This document shows, one piece after another, positions 12,512 to 25,740 of a DNA stretch of 64,000 bases (its first letter is position 1; every line of letters starts with the position of its first letter). The stretch covers positions 4,774,001 to 4,838,000 of the forward strand of contig NC_052679.1 in the NCBI RefSeq assembly GCF_016802725.1. The letters are read 5' to 3'. Source of the DNA: Solenopsis invicta. Lineage: Eukaryota > Arthropoda > Insecta > Hymenoptera > Formicidae. Both the position numbers and the translations under genes were made by a program. The notes beneath the pieces are model-generated. The model made no database searches, was not told the DNA's origin, and saw nothing but the letters and a program-made list of their open reading frames with translations.

Positions 12512-15199
12512 CTGTGAGAGAGAAGAAATGCAACTGGTAACGAAGAAATGCAAAATGTATTTCGTGACCAAAGAACAAATCCTCTCATCTCCTGCGTATG
12601 TATGATTTAAGAACAAAAAGTTTCTTAATTGCGATGGCTCACGTGACAGTATTTGTGTATTTCTTTTATAATTAACGTTGCATAAAAAAAATATTGATAG
12701 CATTAAGTGAATGTTCACGTTTATCTTCACATATAACGACGCTTTCAAATGTGCTTCATTTAGGAAAGAAATAACGCGTTATCAGTTCTTATCTACATCG
12801 AATACGTAGATATTGTATATTTCACGGTAAACGCGATAAACAGCGAGAACCAAGAGAATCGAAAATTATGTTAGCCGATCTTATCTTTAACTATATATAG
12901 GCTAGGCAGTCCATGCTAGGTCTTCTCTTTCATTTACCATCGTCATTTCCATCATACGATTATTTAACTCTTCAATCATATATTGTAATACTTCAAGAGG
13001 CCTTGTTGCATAACTTGATGTATATAATTGTCTCTCCTTGACTATTTATTTCAGGATTCTAAGGCTTAAATAGCTTTGATCCGTAACAATTCCATTTCCT
13101 CCGCTTATATCCTCTCGGCGCGCGTCGAGCTTTCAATCAATAACTACAGGTAGAAAATATTTTCTCTCTTGCTTATAAATAAGAATGTCTTGTAGTACTC
13201 CGCATCGTACGAGAGATAATTTCAATGGAAGCTTTCTGTGGAAGAGACGTGTAGATTTTTACGAGACTCGTTCGACCACCATTTAAATGGAGTTCAATGA
13301 CATTTTTTTCGCACTCGGAAGTGATCGCATTCCATTGCCTTTTCGCTGTCTGATGGATAAATTTTATATAACTCATTTAAGAGATTGAAGAAGCGGTTGA
13401 TCTGTGCGATATGCACCATCAAGTAGGTCAGATTCCATCGTTAATTTACACTTCCTGCGGGTCGGCAGTGCAAGAAGCAACAAGCTGCCCGCGCGTGCTT
13501 ATCGTCGAAGAAACGCGTAAATGGAGCTAATGTTCAGCGTCATGAACGATTTCTTTCAGCCGTTATTGTCGAGATCATTTTGCTGATCCCGCAGGTCGAG
13601 ACCCCGCACGAAGAATCCTTCCGTATAACGCGGAAAAATTTTAATCCGCAATTTAATTACCGTGAGTTATGTGGCGGAAAATTAAAATCGCCGGATTACG
13701 AAAAACTGCAGATTTAATTTAAATTCGTGAAAAATTCATAGAGTTAATAAATTTCTGTAGGAAGGTAAGAGAAGACACAATAAAAGCTTTTTGCTAGCCT
13801 TTGCTAATATGCGATCGTTAATCGGCAATTTATTTATAGAGAAAAGTAATAAATTATCACTGCACACGCAATATGAAAAATTATTCTCATTCGGAACGTG
13901 AAAAATTATCGTGCTAGCTGATGTAAAAACGCAACGAGATATTTAATGGAAACGTTGTATTAATCAGCTATGTATAAATAAAACCTTCGAATTAAACTTT
14001 GGCGTAGCAAAAACGCCGTATAATGTTCAGTAATGCGATGTAATAAAGCTAGACATTTTCTATCGAAAATATCGCGTGATTCGTAATCGCCGTACTCAGT
14101 AAGATGTATCGATAAAAACTGCAGTCGTACTGGCGTGAGATCTATTAAAGGAACCGCGATCATGAAAGGACCGAGTATGTACTACGGACTAAATTGAGCT
14201 ATCTATGATTCGGCCAACCGAAGTTATTGAATAAAACATCAGACAATTGATATTCGATATCGCAAAAAATGGGATTGGATACTGATAAAATCCGCTTATC
14301 GTCGTTTCTGAGGGTGACATAACTAATAATAAATAATCTATAATTACACAGTCATTAATAGAAAATACATATAAGCATAGTCTTCGAATAGCGATTGAAG
14401 CGAAATACTCGATTGTCACTTTATTATTAGTTATTGCATAAAGATAATTTATATAAGAGTTAAAATTAAAAAAAAACATTAAAATTAAAATACAAAAATT
14501 TGAATTAAGAAGACAGTAAAAGAAGCTTAAATCTTTCACTCTATGAAATTTGATTCTCAATATTGAAAATTATGAAATGAAAACTTATTAAAGTTTCTTT
14601 CATATTGAACTTTTTTCACAACAAAAAAATATTTATTTCATTTCTGATATACTTACCTTATCGTATTCTAATCTAATGATAAAACAAAATCGAATCTGGA
14701 GATTAGCTTGACATCAAGCTAATGGATATGAAGTGATGAAAATCTACAAATTTACCTTTCCGCAAAGCGCAATAGAATTAATTTTAAAAATTAATTTGCG
14801 TACGTAGACAGAAGAATCATCATAGACATAATTTTTCTTTTTTTTTTTCTTTAATAATATCCTAGCAACTGCGCGCGATTACATGTTACATATATACCAT
14901 GAATACCATGATTGAAAACAATCGCGTTTTCGCTTCACTCGCCTCGTGCACGAGACGCTGTTGGCGCGTCGATGCGACGCGCGTTGCGCAAGTCGTCGCC
15001 GCGACGACGCTCACGAGGTCCGCAAGAAGACGAGCACCGCGTCCGACAGCTCTCTATCTAGAGTGACCAGCGGTCCCAGCAACAAGTGCTTACGCACGAG
15101 CGATCATAATCGCTCTATTTAAACGAGGCAGATCGTATCTCTCCGCGCGCGATAAAATCGCTGGTATATAATTTCGCGAAACGCTTTCAATATCCTTAC
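12512..15199. other. Probable first intron of the TMEM8-like gene
   Basis: AT-rich sequence with no supported coding exon. A minus-strand acceptor precedes 12511 and a minus-strand donor (AATAG|GTAAGG) ends at 15200. The simplest reading is one 2.7-kb first intron joining a CpG-rich non-coding exon at 15.2-15.6 kb to the ATG exon. Short open frames (13173-13376, 13960-14163, 14189-14560) have no recognisable product. Confidence 0.4.
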
Positions 15200-15650
15200 C
15201 TATTTTCGCAAGCCCGCAATATGTCGGGGACGAGCGGCCGCCGACGCGCCGCTGATTGTGGCATCCGCTGGTCCACCGCGACGTTGGATACTAACCACGT
15301 CCGGACGACTATCTCGCGGTGGACCGCCGGCGCGGGGAAGCGCACACTGACCGAATATCCGAGAGCGCGTATCGCCCTGTCCCTCGGTATCATCTGCTGC
15401 GGCGGCGGCGGCGGCGGCGACGGCGGAGGCGGCGGTACCGCGAGGGGCGATGCGATACGCGTGCGTCCCCTCCTTATCACTGCAAGCGAAAGCTCGCGCG
15501 CGCGCGAGAAGCGGCAGCTTTCGAGCGCGAGCTTTTAAACTCAATGAATCGAGCCTTCCAGCGCGTGCAGTTGTTAAGCTCAAAGCTCTGCAAAAGACAC
15601 CTTCGGATTTGAAGCTGTTCATCGCGAAGCTTTTAAGCTCTTGATTTTTA
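14930..15650 (-). promoter_or_regulatory. CpG-rich promoter and candidate first exon of the TMEM8-like gene
   Basis: A sharp rise in G+C and CpG occurs against the AT-rich surroundings, with open frames on both strands that look compositional rather than coding. On the minus strand a good donor (AATAG|GTAAGG) falls at 15200/15199. The next usable acceptor on that strand is before 12511, in the TMEM8-like 5' leader. Assignment to that gene is inferred from this pairing. A transcript start has not been located. It could instead serve another, non-coding transcript. Confidence 0.45.
15399..15436. repeat. GGC-rich trinucleotide repeat
   Basis: A run of GGC triplets broken by GAC, GGA and GGC variants inside the CpG-rich patch. 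It creates poly-Ala or poly-Pro frames on the minus strand, which explains the spurious open frames there. Confidence 0.9.
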
Positions 15651-16096
15651 AGCTGCTTTTTCTTTCACAATCTTTATCTAAATTTGAACTTTTGAATTAT
15701 ACTCATCCCAGCATAGCTCTCGAGCAAATTCAATTATACAGTCCATTACTATTATGTCTTAAAGCTGTCTTCCTGCAATGAAAGCTTACGCTTTACTGGA
15801 GTGAAGAATTTAGCTGACTGCCCACGCGCTTTCGTCATCGATAAAAACGCACATGTGTATACGCACTCTCCGGCGTGACGTGTTGCTCCTATGTGTATGG
15901 CCACTTCTTGGTGATCACGCCTCTATTGACCCGCATATCTCCACGATAATTCTATGAGTGATCATTTAATGATCGACATCCGGTGAGATTTTGGCGGATT
16001 ACGATGATCGTCTTAAAGGGGAATTTCACAAAGACAGCTGGTGCGTATATAGTACATTCGTATGCACTATGTAGGGACGAACCAGCCAAAAGTGAG

Positions 16097-16175
<79 letters not shown>

Positions 16176-16683
16176 CTGTATAGGTAGCTCTATTATCGTT
16201 ACTGATATAAATGAGTGATATATTACAACGAAACGATGTTATCGTTAGGGTAATTGTCTGTACAAGCGTTACAGACAGTGTACTCAACAGCAATTTCAAA
16301 AAACGTAACGCACTGGCCATAGTTTTGTCATAGGTATGTCGTGCTGTTTTTCTTGGAAGAAGTCACAAAAAAATCCAAATTTCGATAGAATAGCTGAAAC
16401 ACTCAACTTATTTTGCTATTAAACCATTTTAATGTTTGTACGAACAAATTGTAAAAAGTAGAAAACATCGTAAATAAAATCTTTATATATATATATATAG
16501 TTTGATAAAAAATATAAATAATATAAATAATATAAAAGATGAGCATTTTTCAATATCTCAGTCATCATGTCGCAGATTCAAGTTAATATTCTTAGCAGTA
16601 CAGTGTAAAGTATACCGCATTACTAATTATGCTATAAAATTACGAGTATATGTACGAATATAAAGTACTTTGTATTGCACTGG
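15650..16683. other. Intergenic between the TMEM8-like promoter and the POMT2 3' end
   Basis: No gene recognised. It contains the compound microsatellite at 16098-16174 and the expected 3' UTR of POMT2 below 16684. Confidence 0.5.
16098..16174. repeat. Compound (AT)n(GT)n microsatellite
   Basis: About 16 AT units run directly into about 23 GT units without interruption. Probably length-polymorphic. Confidence 0.97.
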
Positions 16684-19600
16684 TTAAAATTCCCAAGATT
16701 CCATCCACCTTAAAGAATGCATCGAACTGTCGGGATCCATGGCGGATGGACCGTCCATCCCGTAAGCCAATGGCGAAAACAGATAAAAGCTGCAATTTTA
16801 ATTTAAAACGTTTGATCAAATGTTTTTCGATATCGCTTCTTAATAAAAATCATTCAAGCAAAAATTTTTAATTTTCAAAAATATGCGTTATGAATTATTT
16901 TATTATAAAATTAGCAATTGAACAAAAGGCGATTTTTACCTATATACAATGCCGGAAATTATAGTTCCCAGCACGACATGATAAATTGTATTTCCAACTT
17001 TGCCAGGTAGCAGTAACAGGAAGCTCTCAATAACGTAATTCAATATAATCCCTGTCAGCATGGAGCTGTACAGTAGAGCCGGAAAATAATGATGAAAATA
17101 CAGTACCCTAGTCATCGCCCAGAAAGGCACATAATGCAAGATCCATCCGAGGAAAAGCCACCTGCCAGCGTGCATTATTTTACTTCGCCGTTCGAGCACA
17201 ACGGTGTCGTCGATGCAACCCCGTTGCTCGCGCACGGAAGCGTAGATGTAAAGAATTACAAATATTATAAGGAAGACTATGTTTCCCCACCAAATAATGG
17301 GGTTGCCAAGCAGATATATTCTTTGATTGTTCCCAGAGAAGAATTGCCCCTATAAAAAAAGATATGTTGCTATCAGAACTTGCCCTCTTAAAACGACAAT
17401 ACAAGTATTATATTAGGGAGTAATAGTGTATAACTTGATAACGTACTCTATAGTTTATAGGCCACTGCCACGGCCGCGAAGACACCTCCCCTTCTTTCAC
17501 TTTTAGATCCGAATTGCCTTGCAACATCACAGCATGCGACTCTAGGAATCTGTCGAGAAATCCTGGCGCGTACACTCGGAAACTGACGTTTGGTACTAAT
17601 AAAAACGAATACTGTAATATATTGTCTTAATTGTTAAGAATAAATTCGACGGCTTATATTGCTCGCTTACATTTAGCATATTGATTGTCCTCGATGTTCC
17701 ACAACCCATTTTTATCTCTCATATTGGGGTTGCAAGAAACCTCTTGTTGACTGTATCCCCTACAAAATAAAAATTGATAATCGTACAACGTTGGTTTCAC
17801 GTGAAAGATTTAAATTTATGTAATTTTTATTGCTATATTAACCATTTCGGTAACGTTTTGCCGCTACACGTTAGCACACAATGATGAAGATAATGCACGA
17901 ACTTTAATTTACTCGTCACCGTTTCCACCACGTCGTCGTTCCTTCCGTTTGTTATTAATATCTTCCAAACGTCGTTAGCATCGCCTGTACCGTTCTAAAA
18001 CGAATAAAGAGAAAGATGTTTAAAGAAGTAATCGTAAACAATAACAAAATCACGTTTGATCGTCCAACCTCTCCATATCCGGTGACTTGATAGTGTTTCT
18101 TCGATATCGGCGCTAGCTCCTTGTGCGAGTGTAAATTTCGTCTCGTCGTAATGTGCTCCAGACGCACGAGATCGCCGTGTTTAACCAATTCCGGTTCCGA
18201 CGGTATCACGTCCGTGTCGAATTTCTTCACCAACCACAAATTGTTATCGTCCTTGTGAGAATAAGTCGTGATCTGTAATCAATTAGTTAGAGAAGAATTT
18301 CATTTCATTCTATTGTTATATACATTTTCTGAAATAAGACGTGCTTTTATTTCAACAGTTCATGTACATTTATCAATTCATATAATCATCATTCATTTTA
18401 TGTTTGTATTTGTATGCTATCTTGTACTAAATATAAGTATTTGTATGTATAACAACCTGTTGTTGCCGAGCGCCGACTCCCTCAGGATATAAATGCCAAT
18501 GAGAATGTAAGTAACCGCCACCTGTTCGATGATTTTTTAATGTGATAGTGGCACCGTACGCTAATTGTCGCGGCATCGTTGCGTTATATAATGAATTTCC
18601 ACGTAATAGCGATTGAAATTCCGAACTGTAGAAACCATCGCCACTTCCGCTAAATAAAACATTCATTTGTAAATTAAATATTAGCAGTTTGGATGGATAA
18701 TTATAATTTTTGCGTATTATACAGGGTATTCTAAGAAATAAGGAAACATTGATACCAAGTTCATCAAGATATCTGACAGGCTGTAAAAAAGGGAATACCC
18801 TGTACATTAATGCAATAATTCTTACCTTTTATTTAAAACGGAAAGATGGATATAAAAAAATAGCAAGTAAAGTAAAACCGGTAATAGGATGAGGCAAAAG
18901 CACCTTGCTAACAAATGTTTCCCCACATAAGACTGTAAAAAGTAAAATCGAGGTCGTTCTTTGGAACCTTAATCGTCCATTTGGTCTCTTACTAATTATT
19001 AAATTAGTAGCATCACAAACTCGTAGACCAGCTCGTTAATCACTGACATTAGTATCAGTTAACAGAAATGTAAATCTCTCGCCCTTGCGCCATTATAAAT
19101 CTTAATATATTAGGTTCTTATTGTTAAATTACTCACAATAGGCTTTGACAGATCGCCCAATTCTCGCCAGAGCTCATACACGGTGTAAACACCCACAAGC
19201 AGAATAACAAAAAGCCCGACAAATTTCACGCTAAACGTGCACGCGAGCGAAGCTCCGGTGAACGACAACCACGACCACCAGGCTCGCGTGAATGGTTGAT
19301 ATTGAAGTGATGCCACACGCGCCATGCCCCATGTCGCGCACATCATAAAACATAACAATATGGGATCCAGCAAGATATACTGATTCAACGTCAACAATCC
19401 TACGTCTGCAACAGAAAAAAACAAATCTTCTAAGTAATCTCCAATATTATTTAGAATTATCTATATTATGAGAATATTATAATTTACCACACAAAATGAG
19501 AAGAGCAGCAAGAGCAGAGGCACGAATCGACTTGGTAAAATCCCATACGATAAGGTATGACAGAGGAACAGTGGTTGCACCCAGAATTGTGCAGAACTAA

Positions 19601-20606
19601 AATAGGAAATGTTTTTGATTAAATTTCTGCAGTGCTTTAATGCCATTGATAAATTTTGTGAATTCCTAGGTAGATCTTGTTTTTTATCTCAATCAAGAAA
19701 AATTTTAATTAACTTACAATTCTCATGCCGATATAATTGACATTTTCAAATTTGTCTCCTGGTTTTTCAAAAGCAAACGTCCCGTCATAGCCGGATAAGT
19801 ACCCGGACAAAGCAATGAGCATCTGAAATAGAGTAGAAAATATTTTTCAATCCTATGACAGTTGAATTTTCCACCTGAAAAATGTACATAAAATTTTCTG
19901 TGAGAAATCTACCTTTCCCAAAGGTGGATGTACATCAAAGAAGAACGTCCTGTTTATGTACCAGCTACCCATTTTGCCAAAATGTGTTTCATCCCAACTG
20001 AGAAAGTTAGAAATTTTGAAATATTCATGAAAAAAAGATAATCAAGCATAATTAAAATTGATACAACTTTTGATCTCCCTTACCACACATGCTGAGGTTC
20101 TGTGACTTTGTAAAATCGTGTGATCAAAGTAAGTACAGTTATACCCCCGAACAGAAGCCACCAGTCCCTACAAATGTAAAAACAGTTTACAATTACACTG
20201 TAATTAATTATATCATGCTTATTCAACATTAATGTCGCATTAAAGAATAATATACATTTTCTATAATAAATAAGTATTGCTAGTAAAGATTTTTAGAAAA
20301 AAATGAAAATGTAAAGTAATTTTCGAGAAAAATACTTGTCAAATAAAAATATTTGAGAATAAGATCAAAGGAAAAACACTGGTATTTCTACCGTCATAAC
20401 AATTTTCATATAAGTCAACATTTTATAATAAAAATAACTCGTCGGAATTATAAGCGAAATGACATTTTGGCTGCGCTGAAAGACATAGTATTAATATAAC
20501 TACAATTTTGTAACTTTACATACGTCGCGTTGTCTTCCTTCTCGTTCGTTTGCGAGGTCGTCGCATCTTTTGATTTGCATGCGGTTTCTTGGGTGCCGCC
20601 TCTCAT
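16684..20606 (-). CDS. POMT2: Protein O-mannosyltransferase 2 (714 aa)
   Basis: Fourteen coding exons join in phase: 20606-20524, 20167-20084, 19997-19913, 19822-19718, 19596-19488, 19405-19137, 18932-18826, 18649-18457, 18272-18069, 17994-17843, 17759-17671, 17595-17447, 17349-16940 and 16789-16684 (2145 nt, 714 aa). It is the ER-membrane enzyme that, with POMT1, transfers mannose from dolichyl-P-mannose to Ser/Thr. Visible features: a polar N-terminus, the conserved luminal C-W-D-E-T-H-F-G-K loop near residue 57 with the catalytic Asp-Glu pair, and D-V-H-P-P-L-G-K. The PMT membrane region has L-T-L-N-Q-Y-I-L-L-D-P. A MIR region spans about residues 290-500 (L-H-S-H motifs, K-H-Y-Q-V-T-G-Y-G). 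The C-terminal block has L-Y-F-H-H-Y-F-P-A. The C-terminus L-R-W-M-E-S-W-E-F closely matches the vertebrate POMT2 ending. It resembles POMT2 (fly twisted) rather than POMT1 throughout. It looks fully functional. Confidence 0.95.
18722..18802. repeat. Short TA-flanked palindromic MITE in a POMT2 intron
   Basis: The left end cagggtattc and right end gaataccctg are perfect inverted copies. TA dinucleotides flank both sides (18720-18721 and 18803-18804), as for mariner-derived MITEs. It lies in the intron between exons 18826 and 18649. Confidence 0.7.
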
Positions 20607-21552
20607 GCCTCGCTTCGTTATCAATTATTATTTACTTCGCAGATCGTGGGATATGCCGTTGCATTTGAATCGGTATACGATTTATCGAATTATGTTACAG
20701 CGATTATCAATTTGTGCCAAATACCCAATGTTCCCCGTGTCTGAGGTGGTTTGAGGATCCGCTACGCGACACGTCAAACGTCAAACTTGGTCAAACTGCT
20801 ACTGTCTTCTTCCGCGTATGACAACGCGGCGGGAGTGGCGGGACGCGCATGGACGCGCATCTGTGGTTATCGAACCTCAAAGTTTGTGTCGGTAATACAG
20901 CTATAAAACTTTTTATTTTCTCCTACGCCAGTCGACAATGCAGTTTTCTACAGTTTTCTACCAGATCACGTGCGCGACGAGCGTCACGTGCACGAAAATG
21001 CGGAGCACCTGCGGGTCCGCAAATAGAATAGAGGTTACGGGAAGAAATAGGAAATGGGCACACGGCGCCGAGAGAAAAAGGGTCGTCTCCCTCTTCTGTT
21101 TTTTCCTCGAAGCGAACATTAATAGACTCGGTCACGGGCGAGCCGCCACGTGGACGGAACTTCTCAATCAAGAGAACTCTTTAGCTCTGACACTCCGTTG
21201 TCCGAGCCAGTCCGAGCCTCCTTTACACCGATTTCTCGCAAACGTTGTAAAATTTATATCTTCTACTCCGATGGATTATGCTGGAATATCAATCAGGAAG
21301 TGTCATCTCATTTTAATACAACAGTATGATTTGTTAAGGAAATTTTTTATGAGAAAAACCATGTCTCCTTGGAAGTAACTGTTTCCGTTCCTCTTGTCGA
21401 TGGAATAATTATGAGTATCGTATGTTGCAGTCTACCTGAAAAAATAAAAAGGAAACCCAACGTCTGATGGTATCAGGAATGATTTACGATATTTCCGAAG
21501 ATGCTAATATACTTAAATCACTATCTATTTACTGGGAAATTCGAGAAGACGG

Positions 21553-21588
<36 letters not shown>

Positions 21589-22679
21589 AAGAAAGAGAGA
21601 GAGAGAGAGAAGTGACACGACGGCTGGCGACGGCGCGCCTCGTTATGGACGCTGCTGCGTTATGCGGCATAACGCGGTGGGGATGAAGCCCCGAAATATC
21701 GTTCCGAGGCGGAAAACTTGAGATGAGTCGTCATCACCGGTGAGTACCACACCCGAGGACACGCGGGAATGAGCTCTCGGTCTCCGTTAAGGAGCACGGT
21801 AAGGACACCTTCCTCGCCACCTTGTCCTGCTCTAGTTTGTTGACTCGCACTCCGAACGCTTCGATTCGCAGTCTCATCCGTCACAGTGACAAGATGCGAC
21901 GTGGTGTCGCATCTTTCGATAGATTAGATATTAGATAGATTATTCACCACGACAATCCGCGACACCTTCGCCTTTAATCGCGCATACACGTGTACTCGCG
22001 GCTGCGTCCGCATTCAAAGTATATTTATAGGTATTTATAAGTATAGGAGGCAGGAGGACATGTGTGTCAGGTTTAGATGCAGCTCTAGATTAAAAGAGAT
22101 AGAGAGAGATGTGTTAATTATGATTTGTAGACAAATAAATATTTATACACAGCATCTTGTAGTTAAATTGTATTGCAGACTTGTGTAGCTGTTTCGTATG
22201 TAGGATGTATTTTTAGGTGTTGTGACAGGTGGGTATATGTGTCAAAGATATAGAGATTTGATTAAGAAGGAAGTGACAAATGTATTTGATTTTTTGTATG
22301 ACGAAAGTAAACAAGTTTAGAGGAAGCTTAATTAAAAATATATTCTAGTTATTTTTTGGATTTTACTTTTAATAAAAAATGAAAGACTAAGATATTTGAA
22401 TATATAAATAACTGCATTTTATGTCATTTCTGGAAGAGAAATTATAAATACTTAAAAAGTAGAGAGATACACTAAAACATTATATGATAGTTCAATGAAA
22501 TATTTAATTCATTTTTGGAGAGGGGATTTTATGTAAAGGATATTTAGGATAATTAAATATGAATATATACGTGAAAAAATAATATATAAGGAGATGTAGG
22601 CATTTTTCACTATTTTTTATAAATACTAATCTGATTAATCAAATTTTGAAGAATTTAACGCTATTCATTTTGATTACAG
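20607..22679. promoter_or_regulatory. Shared upstream region of divergent POMT2 and NAA80
   Basis: POMT2 starts leftward at 20606 and the NAA80 coding start lies rightward at 22687, so this 2-kb GC-richer stretch should hold both promoters and the NAA80 5' leader. Three palindromic CACGTG boxes lie at 20967-20972, 20985-20990 and 21147-21152. A good acceptor (attacag) directly precedes 22680, so NAA80 has an upstream non-coding exon, whose position I cannot fix. The part from about 22100 is also present in the NAA80 pseudogene copies. Confidence 0.5.
21554..21611. repeat. (GA)n microsatellite
   Basis: GA repeats with a few GAAA interruptions, in the POMT2/NAA80 intergenic region. They account for the Arg/Glu-rich open frames seen there. 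Confidence 0.95.
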
Positions 22680-22686
22680 GCAAGAT

Positions 22687-23513
22687 ATGACAGAAAGAGA
22701 TGTTAAGTATGTAGTGATACCTCTTCACCATCGGCCTGACTTAATGAAAGACTGTTGTAAGTTGCTTAATTCTGAATGGCCTCGAAGCGAGACTGCACGG
22801 TGTGTTATTTTTCTCCTTGAGTTCAAAGATTTAGGAAGTAACAAGGATATATTGAGATAAACTAACATGTTTTATATTGTTATGTTGCAGAATGAAATCT
22901 CTAAGTGTGTCCTGTGACAATTTTCCCACGTGTCTAGTTCTAATTAATAATCAAGACAAAGTTCTCGGTCACTGCAAAGTATCTATGGTAGCCAGATCGA
23001 AAGTCAGCTGCTTCATAGAATCTGGTAAGTAGAAGCAGAAATGATAGCAGCACAGTGTACAACACATAAGTGAATTAATTTAAAACACATTAAATCAAAG
23101 ATGCATCACACAGAATCATAATAAAAAAAAATACATATGTGTGATATTTTATTTTAGTTGTAATCAACTATCAGTGTAGATCTCAAGGATTAGGATCTAG
23201 ACTGTTGCGCGGCGTGGAGGAGTACGTCACAAAAAGGGGACTGAAGAACATCTATCTGAAAACAGATGGTCAGGAAGTGTTTTACTATAAGAATGGTTAC
23301 AAGGTGTGTGATCCATTTAAAGCATACGGCATTAACGACATCATAACTGCCAGTCCGCCCCTCGGTAGGACGAGATTCAAAGAACGAAATGGCGATCACT
23401 CCGCCGGACAACCACTACCGCCACCTCCACCTCCAATGCCAGCGTTTCAACTGTCAAAGTTTTTCGACATGCGAATGCTGTCCCAAAAGACGCACATGGT
23501 AAAAAAATTGTGA
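22687..23513 (+). CDS. NAA80: N-alpha-acetyltransferase 80, actin N-terminal acetyltransferase (200 aa)
   Basis: Three coding exons join in phase: 22687-22799, 22891-23024 and 23158-23513 (603 nt, 200 aa). NAA80 is a cytosolic GNAT enzyme that acetylates the processed acidic N-terminus of actin, working with profilin. Family signatures visible: P-L-H-H-R-P-D-L near residue 13, a W-P-R-S motif, and the acetyl-CoA loop R-S-Q-G-L-G in exon 3 near residue 90 (the Q/R-x-x-G-x-G/A motif). H/F-Y-x-x-x-G-Y follows. A proline-rich loop (P-L-P-P-P-P-P-P-M-P, near residue 166) matches the profilin-binding segment of this family. The gene is convergent with the BLVRB-like array. Three decayed copies of it lie within that array at 36.2, 40.9 and 54.8 kb. 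Confidence 0.92.
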
Positions 23514-24202
23514 TACTAGTATTATATCGAAATTTCAGAGCGCATCTTCCACTAGCGAACAAGGCCAGCGAGAGCTTTATATCAATAGAAATTAAATGCT
23601 TAAAAAAAAACAAATACGATTGTCAAGCAGAACAAAATGGGATAAACGATTTAGCACGTTGCCATTTAAAGAAGAACTTTTGTTTAGGAAATCATTAATA
23701 CATATCGCTTATATAAACGATTACATAAATTTTTCAAAACATTAATTCACTTGTGAATAACGTGCATTTGACTTCCCAATTCGGTCGAGCGACGCGAACG
23801 AAACACTGGATATTACAAATTCTGTTCTTAATATAAGTTACAATGTAGAGTGCTGCAAGTTAATTTTCTAACATAATATATAACTACATAATATATTTTT
23901 ATAAATCTTATATATGAAATGTCAGCAGGTTCATTCTTAGTTTTTTAATGCAATTTTTCTTGTCAGACTGCTTCTATTCCAAATATTTCTTCGTCCGTTA
24001 TATTCCAGCGACAAATCATCATGTGCTTAATACCCTTGTTTTTTTTCATCCAAACTTGTGCAATTGCTTGGCAAATGCGTAAATTGTGAGAATGAATTTA
24101 TCAAAAAACGTGATAACAATTTACACAAATATACATATTTATTTTTCCACTAGAAAAAATACATGCATTTATTATTCATGTATCCTAACATTTCTTCTCG
24201 CA
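23514..24202. other. Convergent 3' flank of NAA80 and BLVRB-like copy A
   Basis: AT-rich sequence between the two convergent stops. The part from about 23920 (gtcagcaggttc, then tgcaatttttcttgt) recurs upstream of copy B (27945) and copy F (49520), so it belongs to the duplicated unit. Confidence 0.6.
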
Positions 24203-25698
24203 TCATGACGTGTCTGCGATGCTAATTTTCTTTCGATAATAATGGGGATTCTCAAGACATTTGATGAGAAATTCATCCAAGCTATATTTGGAGATTAGTG
24301 GTTGTCCAGGTGAAAACTCCATTACGATAGTATATTTGCATTTTGAAGTCTCTGAAGAAAAAAATAAAATCTAAATTTTTTTTCTTAAAAATATACTTTG
24401 TCATCTCTTCATTATCTTCATTAAGCGTACCTGCGATAAACGGTAGAAATATTGCCACTCACTTTAAGCCACTCGATTTGATTGCCTCAAACATGTGGAA
24501 ATGATCTCTGTGCACATCAAATCCAATAGGCACTGCTTCAAGCCCGAAAAACAGTACCTTTAAAAATTTAGACAGTAATAGACATTAGTGCAGAAAAGTA
24601 TGTGATAAAATTGAATATTTAGGTGCATGTTTGCATCAATTAATCCTTAGAAGTATAAAAAGGTAGAAAGTATGTTAAATCGAATTTAAAATTAAGCCTA
24701 CATTATTGTAGTGCAAATAAGCGTTAGAAGAACACAAAAAACTCGAGAATATGTCAAATAAATATCTTTCAGCAATTTTACAATATTGAGCGCAATATAA
24801 TAGATTTCTATTATGATTATTAATGATTTTGGCACATATCTTAGTACCAGTTCTCTTAATATTACATCTTACCTGATAGGCATACAGAGACCAGCACAAC
24901 ATTATGTATTTTCATGGCATCTATTATATTTTGCATATCTTAAGATAATACGGTAGTATCGTCTTGAAGTAGCATAAAATGAATAAGTGCAATATATTAT
25001 TATACAACGACTATAAAAGATGTACATGTATATATTAGAATGTAAATATTAAAAAATATACGCGTTGCTTACCCAAACTTTTTCCTAAACCAAGTACCAC
25101 GATAGCATCTCTACCAGCTACCGTCTTTGCAACGTCTTTCGCATTAGTGACATCTCCTACAACTGCTTCAACTTTGTCTTTAAGATCCTCGGGGATTTTA
25201 GTCTTGTCTCTTACAAAAGCTTTCACTTCTAGACCTAAACGATAGCTAACGATAATCGAATAAATTTTTGATGTAAAACTTGATTTGAATGACAGAATAC
25301 AGATAAATAGTTGATATACTATACGTATATAAAATTAGAAAATTATAATATACATAAATTGCAAATTATGTATACAGTAATTTACATGTCACAAGTATAT
25401 AAGCTTATTTTTAACATGAAAAAAATATTAATTGCATTATTTTAACGTAACTCATTCTGACCTTGTATTAATTACATTATGTTGCATTCTTTTGTACAAA
25501 TAAACATTTTAATTTTATTTAATTAAGAGAAAAGCTAAAACAGATAATCATCGCGTGTGAATTGTTGCTGCGTATTGTCTGTGATAATATTGCAAAAAAG
25601 TAGACACGAGATATAGAGTAATTACCTTTTTCCACAGCGGTTCTCAAAGAGCAGAGGCTACTGTTTCCGGTGCTGCCGGATATCACAATTCGTTTCAT
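24203..25698 (-). pseudogene. BLVRB-like copy A, inactivated
   Basis: It has the same five-exon structure as the intact copies: exons 25698-25626, 25234-25073, 24962-24873, about 24557-24431, and 24351-24203. Several defects are visible. The third glycine of the G-S-T-G-x-x-G nucleotide-binding loop is replaced (G-S-T-G-N-S-S). TAA at 24940-24942 in exon 3 replaces a conserved Gln codon. TGA at 24459-24461 in exon 4 replaces the conserved Trp of the S-S-G-L-K-W motif. Exon 2 is one codon short. The exon 4 acceptor gives the wrong phase. Other exons still read well, so decay is recent. An ATG 42 nt upstream (25740) would give a longer N-terminus. Confidence 0.85.
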
Positions 25699-25740
25699 TT
25701 TTGCGTCGAACTCATAATGTGTGTTATCGGTGGAAACCAT

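Noticed and set aside
15196..15644. Long open frames on both strands in the CpG-rich patch
   Set aside because: They overlap in several frames and are dominated by Ala, Arg and Pro runs from GC-rich repeats. A 5' leader exon explains the donor at 15200 better.
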